This document shows, in pieces, positions 53,073 to 62,334 of a stretch of DNA of 64,000 nucleotides. Source of the DNA: Mycolicibacterium flavescens. GTDB lineage: Bacteria; Actinomycetota; Actinomycetes; Mycobacteriales; Mycobacteriaceae. The notes beneath the pieces were generated by a model. That model ran no database searches, was not told where the DNA came from, and saw only the letters and a program-made list of their open reading frames with translations. Where the stretch lies: the NCBI GenBank assembly GCA_900637135.1, contig LR134353.1, positions 2,914,001 to 2,978,000 on the forward strand, in the 5' to 3' direction. Numbering within the stretch: the first letter of the stretch is position 1; the number at the start of each line of letters is the position of its first letter. The position numbers and the translations under genes are program-made.

Positions 53073-53845
53073 TGACGAATCGCTTTGCGCCAGGCACCTT
53101 CACGCCCGATCCGGGACCGGCGACCGTGCAGAAGATGCTCGCCGCGCAATTCGGCCTGGAGCTGCGGCTGCTGCTGCGCAACGGCGAGCAGCTCCTGTTG
53201 ACGATGTTCATCCCCATCACCTTGTTGGTGGGCTTGACGCTGCTGCCACTGGGGTCGTTCGGGCCGAACCGGGCGGCGACGTTCGTGCCCGCGATCATGG
53301 CGCTGGCCGTGATCTCCACCGCGTTCACCGGGCAGGCGATCGCCGTGGCATTCGATCGCCGCTACGGGGCCCTCAAACGCCTTGGCGCCACGGCGCTTCC
53401 GGTGTGGGGCATCATCGCGGGCAAGTCGCTGGCGGTGGTGGCGGTCGTGTTCCTGCAGGCGATCGTGTTGGGCACCATCGGGGTGGCGCTCGGCTGGCGA
53501 CCGCACCTGGCGGGGCTTGCGCTCGGCGCGGCGGTGATCGCTTTGGGCACAGCGGTTTTCGCAGCGTTGGGCCTGCTGCTCGGCGGCACTCTGCGCGCCG
53601 AGATCGTCCTGGCCTTGGCGAACCTGCTGTGGTTTGTCTTCGCGGGGCTCGGCGCGCTGACGCTCGAGGGCGGCATGGTGCCGTCCGCCGCGCAGTGGGT
53701 GGCCCGGTTGACGCCGTCCGGCGCCCTCACCGAAGCGCTGACCCGGGCGATGACGTTGTCAGTGGACTGGTTCGGCCTTCTGGTGCTCGCGGTCTGGGGC
53801 GCCGTCGCCGCGCTGTGCGCGCTGCGCTGGTTCCGCTTCACCTGA
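53072..53845 (+). CDS. ABC exporter membrane protein (ABC-2 type), Rv1457c-like
   Basis: The 257-residue permease has six TM helices (about residues 44-62, 72-94, 107-129, 138-158, 165-188 and 226-246) and the ABC-2 pattern AFDRRYGALKRLGATALPVW before helix 3. It pairs with the ATPase just upstream. ATG 53072 overlaps the ATPase stop (TGATG); a GTG one codon earlier is also possible. Its last 87 bp overlap, in antisense, the 3' end of the convergent PhlG-like gene. Confidence 0.92.
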   Translation: MTNRFAPGTFTPDPGPATVQKMLAAQFGLELRLLLRNGEQLLLTMFIPITLLVGLTLLPLGSFGPNRAATFVPAIMALAVISTAFTGQAIAVAFDRRYGALKRLGATALPVWGIIAGKSLAVVAVVFLQAIVLGTIGVALGWRPHLAGLALGAAVIALGTAVFAALGLLLGGTLRAEIVLALANLLWFVFAGLGALTLEGGMVPSAAQWVARLTPSGALTEALTRAMTLSVDWFGLLVLAVWGAVAALCALRWFRFT

Positions 53846-54442
53846 AGCCAACAGCGGCAGCAGGTATTCGAGCTGTCCGACCTCTTCGATGTTGTGCTTC
53901 ACCCACGCGCGCACTTTGTTCGCCGGGAATCGTCGGCGCACGACGCTGTTGACGACAGAGAAAAGCGGCGCGCGTGCGCCGAGATCCATCACCGTCACGT
54001 AATGGGCACCGTCGGCGCCCGCAGACCAGGTGTGCTCGAGCTGGAAGATCGCAATTCCCGCAACCCGTTTGACCAGTCGGATACCGGTCTCGTCGAGCTT
54101 CTCGACCCGCGCGACCTCGTCGATCCGGTACTCGGGTCGACCGCCGAACGCCTCGACCATGCGGAAACGCGCACCGTCGGCCGCTCCACCTCCTGGCGCC
54201 GGACGCGCCAGTGCCCAATGGATGTGATCGATCGGATGCCAGGCGAGATAGCGGTCGATGACCTCTCCCCCGTACACCATCGTTTCGCCCAGGTGCGTGA
54301 ACCAGTCCAGCAGCATCGCCGGGGTGACGCCGGCCAACGGCCGGTGGTCGATGGTGATGCGGCGCCTGCCGTGGCGATGGTCGAGATACTGCACCGTCGC
54401 GGTGTCGACGGAACGCAACGGATAGAGCACCGGACGCACCAT
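53759..54442 (-). CDS. PhlG-like (DAPG hydrolase family) protein
   Basis: The 227-residue protein resembles the 2,4-diacetylphloroglucinol hydrolase (PhlG) family, which cleaves a carbon-carbon bond using zinc. Segments are RRRITIDHRPLAGVTPAMLL, YLAWHPIDHIHWALARPAP, LEHTWSAGADGAHYVTVMDL and WVKHNIEEVGQLEYLLPLL. The His and Glu residues in WHPIDH and KHNIEEV are candidate metal ligands by analogy. No polyketide cluster is nearby, so the substrate is unknown. GGAGG lies 6 nt before ATG 54442. The last 27 or so residues are Glu/Gln-rich and encoded antisense to the ABC permease end. Divergent tetR is its likely regulator. Confidence 0.7.
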   Translation of the reverse strand: MVRPVLYPLRSVDTATVQYLDHRHGRRRITIDHRPLAGVTPAMLLDWFTHLGETMVYGGEVIDRYLAWHPIDHIHWALARPAPGGGAADGARFRMVEAFGGRPEYRIDEVARVEKLDETGIRLVKRVAGIAIFQLEHTWSAGADGAHYVTVMDLGARAPLFSVVNSVVRRRFPANKVRAWVKHNIEEVGQLEYLLPLLASGEAEPAQRAQRGDGAPDREHQKAEPVH

Positions 54443-54453
54443 GAGATCCTCCT

Positions 54454-54473
54454 AAGATACGGAAGCGTTTCTT
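54454..54473. promoter_or_regulatory. Operator-like repeat 1 between phlG-like and tetR
   Basis: AAGATACGGAAGCGTTTCTT is an imperfect palindrome (9-bp arms around AA, 7 of 9 matching). It lies 12 bp upstream of the phlG-like ATG and is 18/20 identical to the second copy at 54499-54518. Confidence 0.65.
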
Positions 54474-54498
54474 AAGCATGACACTAAACTCCCGCGAT

Positions 54499-54518
54499 AA
54501 GATACGCAAGCGTTTCCT
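54499..54518. promoter_or_regulatory. Operator-like repeat 2 between phlG-like and tetR
   Basis: AAGATACGCAAGCGTTTCCT repeats the first element in the same orientation, with centres 45 bp apart. Its core ACGC-AA-GCGT is perfectly palindromic. It lies 14 bp before the tetR ATG, just ahead of AAGGAG. Confidence 0.65.
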
Positions 54519-54532
54519 GAAAGGAGTGTCGA

Positions 54533-55102
54533 ATGCCGCGTCGCCGCGGACAGGAACTCGACGCCGCTATCCGTGACGCCGTGCTCGACGTGCTCGGCCG
54601 GCACGGTCCGGCCGGCGTCACGATGGAGGCCGTCGCCGCGGCAGCCGCGACGAGCAAACCCGTGCTGTACCGGCGCTGGCCGGACGCCACCGCACTGCTC
54701 CGAGACACCCTGCTCGACATCGCCACCGACGCGATTCCGCACGAGGACACGGGCAGTTACCGCGGCGACATGCTCGCTGTGTTGCGTGGATGGGCCGCGT
54801 TGTTCACCGGCCCTCGGGCACCGGTGATTCGGGCCGCGATCGCGGCGGGCGCGCACGATCCGGACCTCACCGAGGCCTTCCGCAACGGCGTCATCGGCTG
54901 GCGAAAGCAGGAAATGGCCGCACTGCTGGCGCGCGGTATCGCCCGCGGCGACGTGCGCGCCGACGTTCCCGTCGAGATCGCCCGCGAATTGGGACAGAGC
55001 GTGCTGTGGCATCGGCTGCTGATCACCGGCGACCGCATCGACGACGATCTGGCGGTGCAACTGGTCGATGAGGTGCTGGTGCCGTTCGTGTCGCCGCGGT
55101 AG
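54533..55102 (+). CDS. TetR-family transcriptional regulator
   Basis: The 189-residue protein has an N-terminal TetR HTH: DAAIRDAVLDVLGRHGPAGV, TMEAVAAAAATSKPVLYRRW and PDATALLRDTL. The C-terminal helical domain resembles TetR_C_11-type ligand domains (PVIRAAIAAGAHDPDLTEAF, VLWHRLLITGDRIDDDLA). AAGGAG lies 6 nt before ATG 54533. It is divergent from the phlG-like gene across 90 bp carrying two copies of a palindromic element, so it very likely represses both itself and that hydrolase. Inducer unknown. Confidence 0.88.
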   Translation: MPRRRGQELDAAIRDAVLDVLGRHGPAGVTMEAVAAAAATSKPVLYRRWPDATALLRDTLLDIATDAIPHEDTGSYRGDMLAVLRGWAALFTGPRAPVIRAAIAAGAHDPDLTEAFRNGVIGWRKQEMAALLARGIARGDVRADVPVEIARELGQSVLWHRLLITGDRIDDDLAVQLVDEVLVPFVSPR

Positions 55103-55152
55103 CCGCTCACCCGCTACTACGGCTTGTAGTTGCGCTGCTCTACCATCGAACC

Positions 55153-56103
55153 GTGCGACGTGCCTTTTTGCGGCTGGTCGATCTGCTGCCGCTGCCGAGC
55201 CTGCGGGCCCAGCGCGTCATCGCGTTCCTCGTCATCCTGACCCAGGGCGGGATCTCGGTGACGGGCGCCATCGTCCGTGTCACCGCGTCCGGCCTGGGCT
55301 GTCCGACGTGGCCGCAGTGTTTCCCGGGCAGTTTCACACCGGTGCCGGTCGCCGAGGTGCCGGTGGTGCATCAGGCGGTCGAGTTCGGCAACCGGATGGT
55401 CACCTTCCTCGTCGTGCTCACCGCGGCGGCTGCCGTGCTGGCCGTGACGCGGGCCCGTCGCCGCCGCGAGGTGCTCGTCTACGCGTGGCTGATGCCGGTG
55501 TCGACGGTGGTCCAGGCGGTGATCGGCGGCATAACGGTGTTGACCGGGCTGCTGTGGTGGACGGTCGCGATTCACCTGCTGGCGTCGATGACCATGGTCT
55601 GGCTGTCGGTGCTGTTGTTCGTCAAGATCGGCGAGCCGGACGACGGGGTCCTCGTCCGGCGGGCGCCAAAAGCGTTGCGGCAGCTGGCCCTCCTCAGTGC
55701 CGCGGCCCTGGCCGCCGTGCTGGTGACGGGCACGCTGGTGACCGGCGCGGGCCCACATGCCGGCGACAAGAGCGTGGACCGCACGATCCCCCGCCTCGAG
55801 GTCGAGATCACCACGCTGGTGCACGCTCACTCGGCGCTGATGGTGGCTTACCTGTCGCTGCTGATCGGCCTCGGCTTCGGCCTGTTGGCGGTGCGCGCAC
55901 CCCGTCCGGTCCTGCTGCGGCTGGTTGTCCTTGTCGCGCTGGTGGTGTGTCAGGGTTTGGTCGGCACGGTGCAGTTTTTCACCGGTGTACCCGCCGCGTT
56001 GGTGGCGGTGCACGTCGCGGGTGCCGCGCTCTGCACCGCGGCGACCGCCGCGCTATGGGCGTCGATGCGAGAGCGGGCCAAGCCCGAACCGGTCGAGCGC
56101 TGA
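55153..56103 (+). CDS. ctaA: Heme A synthase (CtaA/COX15)
   Basis: The 316-residue membrane protein has eight TM helices and converts heme O to heme A for the aa3 cytochrome oxidase. Signature residues are GGISVTGAIVRVTASGLGCP then TWPQCFPGSF, with an extracytoplasmic Cys pair in GCPTWPQC. Histidines lie in VVHQAVEFGNRM, VAIHLLASM, VHAHSALMVAY and AVHVAGAAL. The start is GTG 55153. ctaB, which supplies heme O, lies 1.9 kb further on. The last 51 bp overlap the convergent ATP-grasp gene. Confidence 0.93.
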   Translation: MRRAFLRLVDLLPLPSLRAQRVIAFLVILTQGGISVTGAIVRVTASGLGCPTWPQCFPGSFTPVPVAEVPVVHQAVEFGNRMVTFLVVLTAAAAVLAVTRARRRREVLVYAWLMPVSTVVQAVIGGITVLTGLLWWTVAIHLLASMTMVWLSVLLFVKIGEPDDGVLVRRAPKALRQLALLSAAALAAVLVTGTLVTGAGPHAGDKSVDRTIPRLEVEITTLVHAHSALMVAYLSLLIGLGFGLLAVRAPRPVLLRLVVLVALVVCQGLVGTVQFFTGVPAALVAVHVAGAALCTAATAALWASMRERAKPEPVER

Positions 56104-56994
56104 TTCGACGGCGACGACGAACTCGCGCTGCTGTCGGCCTCTGGTCGTTTCGTCCAGCTGCATCCAGCCCAGCGACGGTTCGACGAGTTCGACTTCCAGC
56201 ACGCGCGGGTCCGCGCGCCCGCCGATGACGTCGACGCGCGCGTAGAGCAACTCCTCCGCGGAGAGGTCGAGGTGCGCAGCCGCCGCCGCAAGTGCCTGGT
56301 GCCCGACGTCCCAGACCTCGAAATCGGGATCGGCGGGGCTGAGGGACTCCTGTGCGTAGGTGCCCGACTCGTCGAACGGAGGCGCCTCGCCGGGGCGCTG
56401 CAGGATCGGGCCCTTCCTGAAGGCGTGCGACTGCGCGCCGCCGATGAACACCAATGCGGTCTCGCCGTCTTCGATGCCCGGGTCGTAGGGCTGGATCAAT
56501 ACGGTCCGACCGGCCGCCAGCAACCGGTCGGCATGGCGCCGCGCATCCTCCCGATTCGAAAAGCGAAGGGTGTCAACCGATCCCACGCCGACAGCAGGTT
56601 TCACCACGACTTCGGCACTGTTCGGCAGCCTCACCGCGTCGCCGGGGTCGAAGAATCGGCCCGGGACCGTCGGCACACCCGCTGCCGCCAGGTCGGCCAG
56701 GTAGCGCTTGTCGGTGTTCCAGGGCACCACCCTGGCCGGGTTCAGCAGGTTGCGGACCCGTCGCGCCCAGGACAGGAACTCGTCGAGCCGATCGATGTAG
56801 TCCCACGTCGCCCGCAGGATCACCAGATCTGCCCTCAAGGTCGCCGGGTCATCCCAGGACATCCAGCGCGCGTGGAGTCCGTGCTTTCCCAGGGCCGCGA
56901 CCAGGCCGGCGTCGTCGCCGTCCCCCTCCGGCAGTGCGGGGCATCCGGCCAACACGATGCGCGGATGGAACACGTCGGGCCGCGCAAGCTTCAT
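56053..56994 (-). CDS. ATP-grasp-type protein of unknown substrate, Rv1455-like
   Basis: The 313-residue protein has an ATP-grasp-like architecture. The N-terminal domain (VLAGCPALPEGDGDDAGLVA, VILRATWDYIDRLDEFLSWA) resembles the RimK/glutathione-synthetase-like actinobacterial proteins with the RATWDY motif. The ATP-binding middle has EVVVKPAVGVGSVDTLRF, LIQPYDPGIEDGETALVFIG and ARVDVIGGRADPRVLEVELV then EPSLGW. It probably ligates an amine or amino acid to a carboxylate, but substrates are unknown. ATG 56994 lies only 18 bp from the divergent qor start. The C-terminal 17 codons overlap the ctaA 3' end in antisense. Confidence 0.8.
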   Translation of the reverse strand: MKLARPDVFHPRIVLAGCPALPEGDGDDAGLVAALGKHGLHARWMSWDDPATLRADLVILRATWDYIDRLDEFLSWARRVRNLLNPARVVPWNTDKRYLADLAAAGVPTVPGRFFDPGDAVRLPNSAEVVVKPAVGVGSVDTLRFSNREDARRHADRLLAAGRTVLIQPYDPGIEDGETALVFIGGAQSHAFRKGPILQRPGEAPPFDESGTYAQESLSPADPDFEVWDVGHQALAAAAAHLDLSAEELLYARVDVIGGRADPRVLEVELVEPSLGWMQLDETTRGRQQREFVVAVESALDRFGLGPLSHRRP

Positions 56995-57012
56995 AGTTGG
57001 CACGATAGAACC

Positions 57013-57984
57013 ATGCATGCCATCGAAGTCGCCCAGACCGGCGGACCCGAAGTCCTCACCTACGTCGAGAAAACACAGCCCACGCCGGGCCCCGGGGAGG
57101 TGCTCATCAAGGCCGAGGCCATCGGCGTGAACTTCCTCGACACCTACTTCCGGTCGGGCCAGTACCCGCGGGAGACGCCGTTCATCGTCGGCAACGAGGT
57201 GTGCGGCACCGTGGCGGCGATCGGCGAAGAAGTCGCCGCGCTGAAGGTCGGCGATCGCGTCGTCACCGCTCAAGCCAACGGGGCCTATGCCGAATACAGT
57301 CTCGCCCCAGCTGATTTCGTGGCCTACGTACCCGAAGGCGTGGCTCCCGACGCGGCCGCCGCATCCCTGCTCAAGGGTATGACGGCGCACTACTTGATCA
57401 AGTCGCTGTATCCGGTACAGCAGGGCGACTCGGTTCTGGTGCACGCGGGCGCGGGCGGCGTCGGGCTCATCCTCACCCAATGGGCGACAAGCATGGCGGT
57501 ACGCGTGATCACCACCGTCTCGACGCCGGAGAAGGCGGAGCTGTCGCGTCAGGCGGGTGCGGTGCACGTGCTCGACTATCCCGACGATCCGGCCGCGTTC
57601 GGCGCCGAGATCAAAGACATGACCGACGGTGGCGTCGCAGCCGTGTACGACGGGGTGGGAGCGGCCACGTTCGAAGCCAGCCTGGCCAGTCTCAGGGTGC
57701 GGGGCACGTTGGCGTTGTTCGGCGCTTCGAGCGGACCGGTGCCGCCGTTCGACCCGCAGCTGCTCAACGCCGCGGGCTCACTGTTCCTGACCCGTCCGAC
57801 ACTCGTGCACTACACCCGCACGGCCGACGAATTCGCCTGGCGTGCGGGCGAACTTCTCGATGCGATCGCCTCGGGCACGCTGACGATCACGGTCAGTGAG
57901 CGCTACCGGCTCGCCGATGCCGAGCAGGCGCACCGCGACCTGCAGGGCCGCAAGACGGTCGGTTCGGTGGTGCTGGTGCCCTAG
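57013..57984 (+). CDS. qor: NADPH:quinone oxidoreductase (Qor, zeta-crystallin type), Rv1454c-like
   Basis: This 323-residue medium-chain dehydrogenase lacks the zinc-binding residues of alcohol dehydrogenases. The N-terminal domain has GPGEVLIKAEAIGVNFLDTY then FRSGQYP. The cofactor domain has SVLVHAGAGGVGLILTQWAT, and the end reads DLQGRKTVGSVVLVP. It reduces quinones with NADPH in the cytosol. ATG 57013 is 18 bp from the divergent ATP-grasp start, so promoters must overlap or lie inside the neighbouring gene. It is convergent with ctaB (2 bp between stops). Confidence 0.93.
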   Translation: MHAIEVAQTGGPEVLTYVEKTQPTPGPGEVLIKAEAIGVNFLDTYFRSGQYPRETPFIVGNEVCGTVAAIGEEVAALKVGDRVVTAQANGAYAEYSLAPADFVAYVPEGVAPDAAAASLLKGMTAHYLIKSLYPVQQGDSVLVHAGAGGVGLILTQWATSMAVRVITTVSTPEKAELSRQAGAVHVLDYPDDPAAFGAEIKDMTDGGVAAVYDGVGAATFEASLASLRVRGTLALFGASSGPVPPFDPQLLNAAGSLFLTRPTLVHYTRTADEFAWRAGELLDAIASGTLTITVSERYRLADAEQAHRDLQGRKTVGSVVLVP

Positions 57985-57986
57985 GG

Positions 57987-58913
57987 CTAGAAAACGGTGG
58001 GCAGCGCCAGGACGGAGTCGACCGCCAGGGCCAGGAACACCACGGCGAGGTAGTTGTTCGACTGCAGGAACAGCCGCAGCGGCTTGACCGCCTCGCCGCG
58101 ACGCACGCCGTTGTAGAGCTGGTGCGCCATCACCAGGAACCATCCGCCCGCCAGCAGCGCCACCGCCGCGTACAGCCAGCCCGTGACGGGCGTCAGCGCG
58201 AGCGTCGCGGCCACCGTCAGATACGTGTAGATCAGGATCTGCTTGGTGACCTGGCGTTCGGTGGCGACCGCGGGAAGCATCGGGACGCCCGCGGCGCGGT
58301 AGTCCTCCTTGTAGCGCATCGCCAGCGCCCAGGTGTGCGGCGGAGTCCAGAAGAAGATGATGGCGAACATGACCAGCGCGGGCCAGGCGATCGTCCCGGT
58401 GACCGCCGACCAGCCGATCATCACCGGCATGCAGCCGGCCGCGCCGCCCCACACCACGTTCTGCGAAGTGCGGCGCTTGAGCAACAGCGTGTAGACGAGC
58501 ACGTAGAACGCGATCGTCGCGCCGGCGAGATGGGCCGACAGCATGTTCGTCGTCCACCACAGCCAGAAGAACGACGCGACGGACAGGGCCAGCCCGAAGA
58601 TCAGCGCGTGACTGCGCGGAACCGTGGCACGCGCCAGCGGCCTGCGCTCGGTGCGCTTCATGACCTTGTCAATGTCGGCGTCGGCAACGCAGTTCAATGC
58701 GTTGGCGCCCGCCGCGGCCAGCAGTCCGCCGAACAGGGTGTTCAGAATTAGGAGCGGATCGACCGTGCCCCGGCTCGCCAGCAGCATGGCCGGGATCGTG
58801 GTGACCAGAAGCAGTTCGATGACGCGCGGCTTGGTCAGTGAGACGTAGCCGAGGAACTTGTCGCGAATCCGAATCTGCGCCCCGTCGACGAGGTGCACGT
58901 CGCGAACTCTCAC
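57987..58913 (-). CDS. ctaB: Protoheme IX farnesyltransferase (heme O synthase, CtaB)
   Basis: The 308-residue UbiA-family prenyltransferase has nine TM helices and adds farnesyl to heme B to give heme O, the CtaA substrate. The two Asp-rich motifs are [20 protein letters not shown] (N-x-x-x-D-x-D-x-D) and [40 protein letters not shown] opens the first helix. GTG 58913 was chosen as the first codon of the conserved cytoplasmic arm; an upstream in-frame ATG at 58952 adds 13 residues and is less likely. It is divergent from tkt. Confidence 0.94.
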   Translation of the reverse strand: MRVRDVHLVDGAQIRIRDKFLGYVSLTKPRVIELLLVTTIPAMLLASRGTVDPLLILNTLFGGLLAAAGANALNCVADADIDKVMKRTERRPLARATVPRSHALIFGLALSVASFFWLWWTTNMLSAHLAGATIAFYVLVYTLLLKRRTSQNVVWGGAAGCMPVMIGWSAVTGTIAWPALVMFAIIFFWTPPHTWALAMRYKEDYRAAGVPMLPAVATERQVTKQILIYTYLTVAATLALTPVTGWLYAAVALLAGGWFLVMAHQLYNGVRRGEAVKPLRLFLQSNNYLAVVFLALAVDSVLALPTVF

Positions 58914-59101
58914 GCAGTTACTCCTGTCGAAATGGTCCCAGCGCGCGGGCATCTACTACAGACGATGGTAGACCGCACGACAACACCGGCCTAATCCTGC
59001 CCAGACATCTCGCGCCGGCAGCCTGCATTGGACGACCATCCCGCACTAGGGTGGTTGAACGTGCAGCTGAGAAATGCTCTATGCCGACCAGGAGTGCGCC
59101 T

Positions 59102-61195
59102 GTGACCACACTCGAAGAAATCTCCGCGCTGACCCGCCCGAACCACCCAGAGGACTGGACCGAATTGGACTCGGTGGCGGTCGACACCGTCCGGGTGCTG
59201 GCGGCCGACGCGGTGCAGAAGGTCGGCAACGGCCACCCGGGAACGGCGATGAGTTTGGCGCCGCTGGCCTACACGCTTTTCCAGCGCCAGATGCGCCACG
59301 ACCCCAGCGACGTGCACTGGCTCGGCCGCGACCGCTTCGTGTTGTCGTGTGGTCATTCCAGCCTGACCCTCTACATTCAGCTCTATCTCGGCGGATTCGG
59401 GCTCGAGCTGGACGACATCGAAGCCTTGCGGACGTTCAAGTCCAAGACCCCCGGCCATCCGGAGTTCCGCCACACCGATGGCGTGGAGATCACCACCGGC
59501 CCGCTCGGGCAGGGTCTGGCATCCGCGGTCGGTATGGCGATGGCCTCGCGCTACGAGCGCGGTCTGTTCGATCCCGACGTGCCGTGGGGTGAGAGCCCGT
59601 TCGACCACTACATCTATGTGATCGCCTCCGACGGTGACATCGAAGAAGGCATCACCAGCGAGGCGTCGTCGCTGGCGGGCACGCAGCAGCTAGGCAACCT
59701 GATCGCGTTCTACGACAAGAACCAGATCTCGATCGAACACGACACCAATATCGCGCTGTCCGAAGACGTCGCGGCCCGCTACCGCGCCTACGGCTGGCAC
59801 GTGCAGGAGGTGGAGGGCGGCGAGAACGTCGTCGGCATCGAACAGGCCATCGTCGAGGCGAAGAAGGTCACCGACAAACCGTCGTTCATCGCGCTGCGCA
59901 CGATCATCGGCTACCCGGCGCCCAACAAGATGAACACCGGCGACGTGCACGGTTCGGCGCTCGGCGAGGAGGAGGTCGCGGCCACCAAGAAGATCCTCGG
60001 CTTTGACCCCGACAAGACCTTCGAGGTGCGGCCCGAGGTCATCGAGCACACCCGCAAGCTGGTGGATCGCGGCAAAGAGGCACATGCGAAGTGGCAGATC
60101 GACTTCGACGCATGGGCCGAGCGTGAGCCCGAGCGCAAGGAACTGCTGGACCGGCTGCTGGCTCAGAAACTGCCCGACGGCTGGGATTCGGACCTGACCT
60201 ATTGGGAGCCGGGCTCCAAGCCGTTAGCCACCCGCGCCGCGTTCGGCCAGGTCCTCAACGACGTCGCGCCCAAGCTGCCCGAGTTGTGGGGCGGTTCGGC
60301 CGACCTTGCGGGCAGTAACAACACCACGATCAAAGGCGTGAATTCGTTTGGCCCGCCGTCCATCTCGACCGACGACTTCACGGCCGACTGGTATGGCCGC
60401 GTGCTGCACTTCGGCGTCCGCGAACACGCGATGGGCGCGATCCTGTCCGGCATCGTGCTGCACGGCCCGACCCGCGCGTTCGGTGGCACGTTCCTGCAGT
60501 TCTCTGATTACATGCGGCCCGCTGTGCGACTTGCATCGCTGATGGACATCGACACCATCTACATCTGGACCCACGACTCGATCGGTCTCGGTGAGGACGG
60601 CCCGACCCACCAGCCGATCGAGCACCTTGCGGCGCTGCGCGCGATCCCGAACCTGTCCGTGGTCCGGCCGGGCGACCCCAACGAAACGGCGTACGCCTGG
60701 CGCAGCATCATCGCCCGCGGCAACGGCAGCGGTCCGGTCGGTTTCATCCTGACCCGCCAGGGCATCCCGGTGCTGGAGGGCACCGACGCCGACGGGGTGG
60801 CCCGCGGCGGCTACGTCCTCGGCGGCGGTAACCCCGCCGACGACGCGGACGTGATCATCATTGCGACGGGCTCCGAACTACAGCTGGCGGTGGAGGCGAG
60901 AAAGCAGTTGGCGGAAAAGGACATCACGGCCTACGTGGTGTCGATGCCGTGCGTGGAATGGTTCGAGTCGCAACCGCGCGAGTACCGTGATTCGGTTCTG
61001 CCTCCGAGCGTTTCGGCGCGCGTGGCGGTCGAGGCGGCCGTCGCGCAGAGCTGGTACAAGCTCGTCGGCGACACCGGGGAGATCGTCTCGATCGAGCACT
61101 ACGGCGAGTCCGCCGACTACAAGACGTTGTTCCGTGAGTTCGGGTTCACCCCCGAGGCCGTGGTGGCCGCCGCGGAGCGATCGATAGACAACTGA
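59102..61195 (+). CDS. tkt: Transketolase
   Basis: The protein has about 697 residues. The thiamine-diphosphate site has [20 protein letters not shown] and [20 protein letters not shown] (GDG motif). The catalytic Glu lies in [16 protein letters not shown], and His residues in [20 protein letters not shown] bind substrate. It moves two-carbon units in the pentose-phosphate pathway. GTG 59102 was chosen: AGGAG lies 7 nt upstream and the protein then begins [15 protein letters not shown] as in M. tuberculosis; ATG 59081 would add seven residues. It leads the tkt-tal-zwf-opcA operon. The 188-bp gap to ctaB holds a TAGGGT -10-like hexamer (59047-59052) but nothing else I can support. Confidence 0.96.
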   Translation: MTTLEEISALTRPNHPEDWTELDSVAVDTVRVLAADAVQKVGNGHPGTAMSLAPLAYTLFQRQMRHDPSDVHWLGRDRFVLSCGHSSLTLYIQLYLGGFGLELDDIEALRTFKSKTPGHPEFRHTDGVEITTGPLGQGLASAVGMAMASRYERGLFDPDVPWGESPFDHYIYVIASDGDIEEGITSEASSLAGTQQLGNLIAFYDKNQISIEHDTNIALSEDVAARYRAYGWHVQEVEGGENVVGIEQAIVEAKKVTDKPSFIALRTIIGYPAPNKMNTGDVHGSALGEEEVAATKKILGFDPDKTFEVRPEVIEHTRKLVDRGKEAHAKWQIDFDAWAEREPERKELLDRLLAQKLPDGWDSDLTYWEPGSKPLATRAAFGQVLNDVAPKLPELWGGSADLAGSNNTTIKGVNSFGPPSISTDDFTADWYGRVLHFGVREHAMGAILSGIVLHGPTRAFGGTFLQFSDYMRPAVRLASLMDIDTIYIWTHDSIGLGEDGPTHQPIEHLAALRAIPNLSVVRPGDPNETAYAWRSIIARGNGSGPVGFILTRQGIPVLEGTDADGVARGGYVLGGGNPADDADVIIIATGSELQLAVEARKQLAEKDITAYVVSMPCVEWFESQPREYRDSVLPPSVSARVAVEAAVAQSWYKLVGDTGEIVSIEHYGESADYKTLFREFGFTPEAVVAAAERSIDN

Positions 61196-61215
61196 GGTCT
61201 AGGAAAGGCACAGCT

Positions 61216-62334
61216 ATGGCTCAGAATCCGAATCTCGCGGCAATATCCGAGGCAGGCGTGTCGGTGTGGCTCGACGATCTGTCGCGCGACCGACTGCAGA
61301 CAGGAAATCTGCAGGAGCTCATCGACACCAAGAGTGTCGTCGGGGTGACCACCAACCCGTCAATCTTCCAGGCCGCGCTGTCCAAGGGACACGCCTACGA
61401 CGATCAGGTCAATGAGCTGGCCGAGCGGGGCGCGGACGTGGACGCCACGATCCGCACCGTCACCACCGACGATGTCCGCAACGCCTGCGACGTATTGGCC
61501 AAGCAGTACGAGCTTTCCGACGGCGTCGACGGCCGGGTGTCGATCGAGGTGGACCCCCGGGTCGCGCACGACACCGACAAGACCATCCTGCAGGCGATCG
61601 ATCTGTGGAAGACCGTCGACCGGCCGAACCTGCTGATCAAGATTCCTGCGACGATGGCGGGCCTGCCCGCGATCACGGCGGTGATCGCCGAAGGAATCTC
61701 GGTCAACGTCACGCTGATCTTCTCCGTGGAACGCCACCGGCTCGTGATGGATGCCTACCTCGAAGGCCTGGAGAAGGCCAAGGAGGCCGGCCACGACCTG
61801 TCCAAGATCCATTCGGTCGCTTCGTTCTTCGTGTCCCGGGTGGACACCGAGATCGACAAGCGCCTTGAGAAGATCGGATCGCAGGAGGCGCTGGATCTGC
61901 GGGGTAAGGCAGGTGTCGCCAACGCGCGACTCGCCTACGCCGCATACGAAGAGGTGTTCGTCGGGGGCAAACGCTACGAAGCGCTCAAGGGTGACGGCGC
62001 CCGTGTGCAACGTCCGCTGTGGGCCTCCACGGGCGTCAAGAATCCGGAGTACTCGGACACCTTGTACGTCACCGAGTTGGTGGCCCCGAACACGGTGAAC
62101 ACCATGCCGGAGAAGACGATCGACGCGGTCGCCGAACACGGCGTGATCACCGGCGACACCGTGACGGGCACGGCCGATGAATCGCAGGCGCTGTTCGACA
62201 AGCTGGCCGACGTCGGTATCGACCTACCCGACGTGTTCCGGCTCCTCGAGGACGAGGGTGTGGAGAAGTTCGAGAAGTCGTGGCTCGAGTTGCTCGAGGC
62301 GACGCAGGAACAGCTCGACGCCGCCAAGAAATGA
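61216..62334 (+). CDS. tal: Transaldolase
   Basis: The 372-residue transaldolase is of the longer actinobacterial class. It has [20 protein letters not shown] at the N-terminus and the Schiff-base Lys in [40 protein letters not shown] and [20 protein letters not shown] complete the barrel. It transfers dihydroxyacetone units between sedoheptulose-7-P and glyceraldehyde-3-P. GGAAAGG lies about 9 nt before ATG 61216, 20 bp after tkt. Its stop overlaps the zwf start (ATGA). Confidence 0.96.
   Translation: MAQNPNLAAISEAGVSVWLDDLSRDRLQTGNLQELIDTKSVVGVTTNPSIFQAALSKGHAYDDQVNELAERGADVDATIRTVTTDDVRNACDVLAKQYELSDGVDGRVSIEVDPRVAHDTDKTILQAIDLWKTVDRPNLLIKIPATMAGLPAITAVIAEGISVNVTLIFSVERHRLVMDAYLEGLEKAKEAGHDLSKIHSVASFFVSRVDTEIDKRLEKIGSQEALDLRGKAGVANARLAYAAYEEVFVGGKRYEALKGDGARVQRPLWASTGVKNPEYSDTLYVTELVAPNTVNTMPEKTIDAVAEHGVITGDTVTGTADESQALFDKLADVGIDLPDVFRLLEDEGVEKFEKSWLELLEATQEQLDAAKK

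Noticed and set aside
52487..53845. A longer ABC permease starting inside the ATPase gene
   Set aside because: The upstream part is the out-of-frame shadow of the ATPase; ATG 53072 gives a normal six-TM permease.
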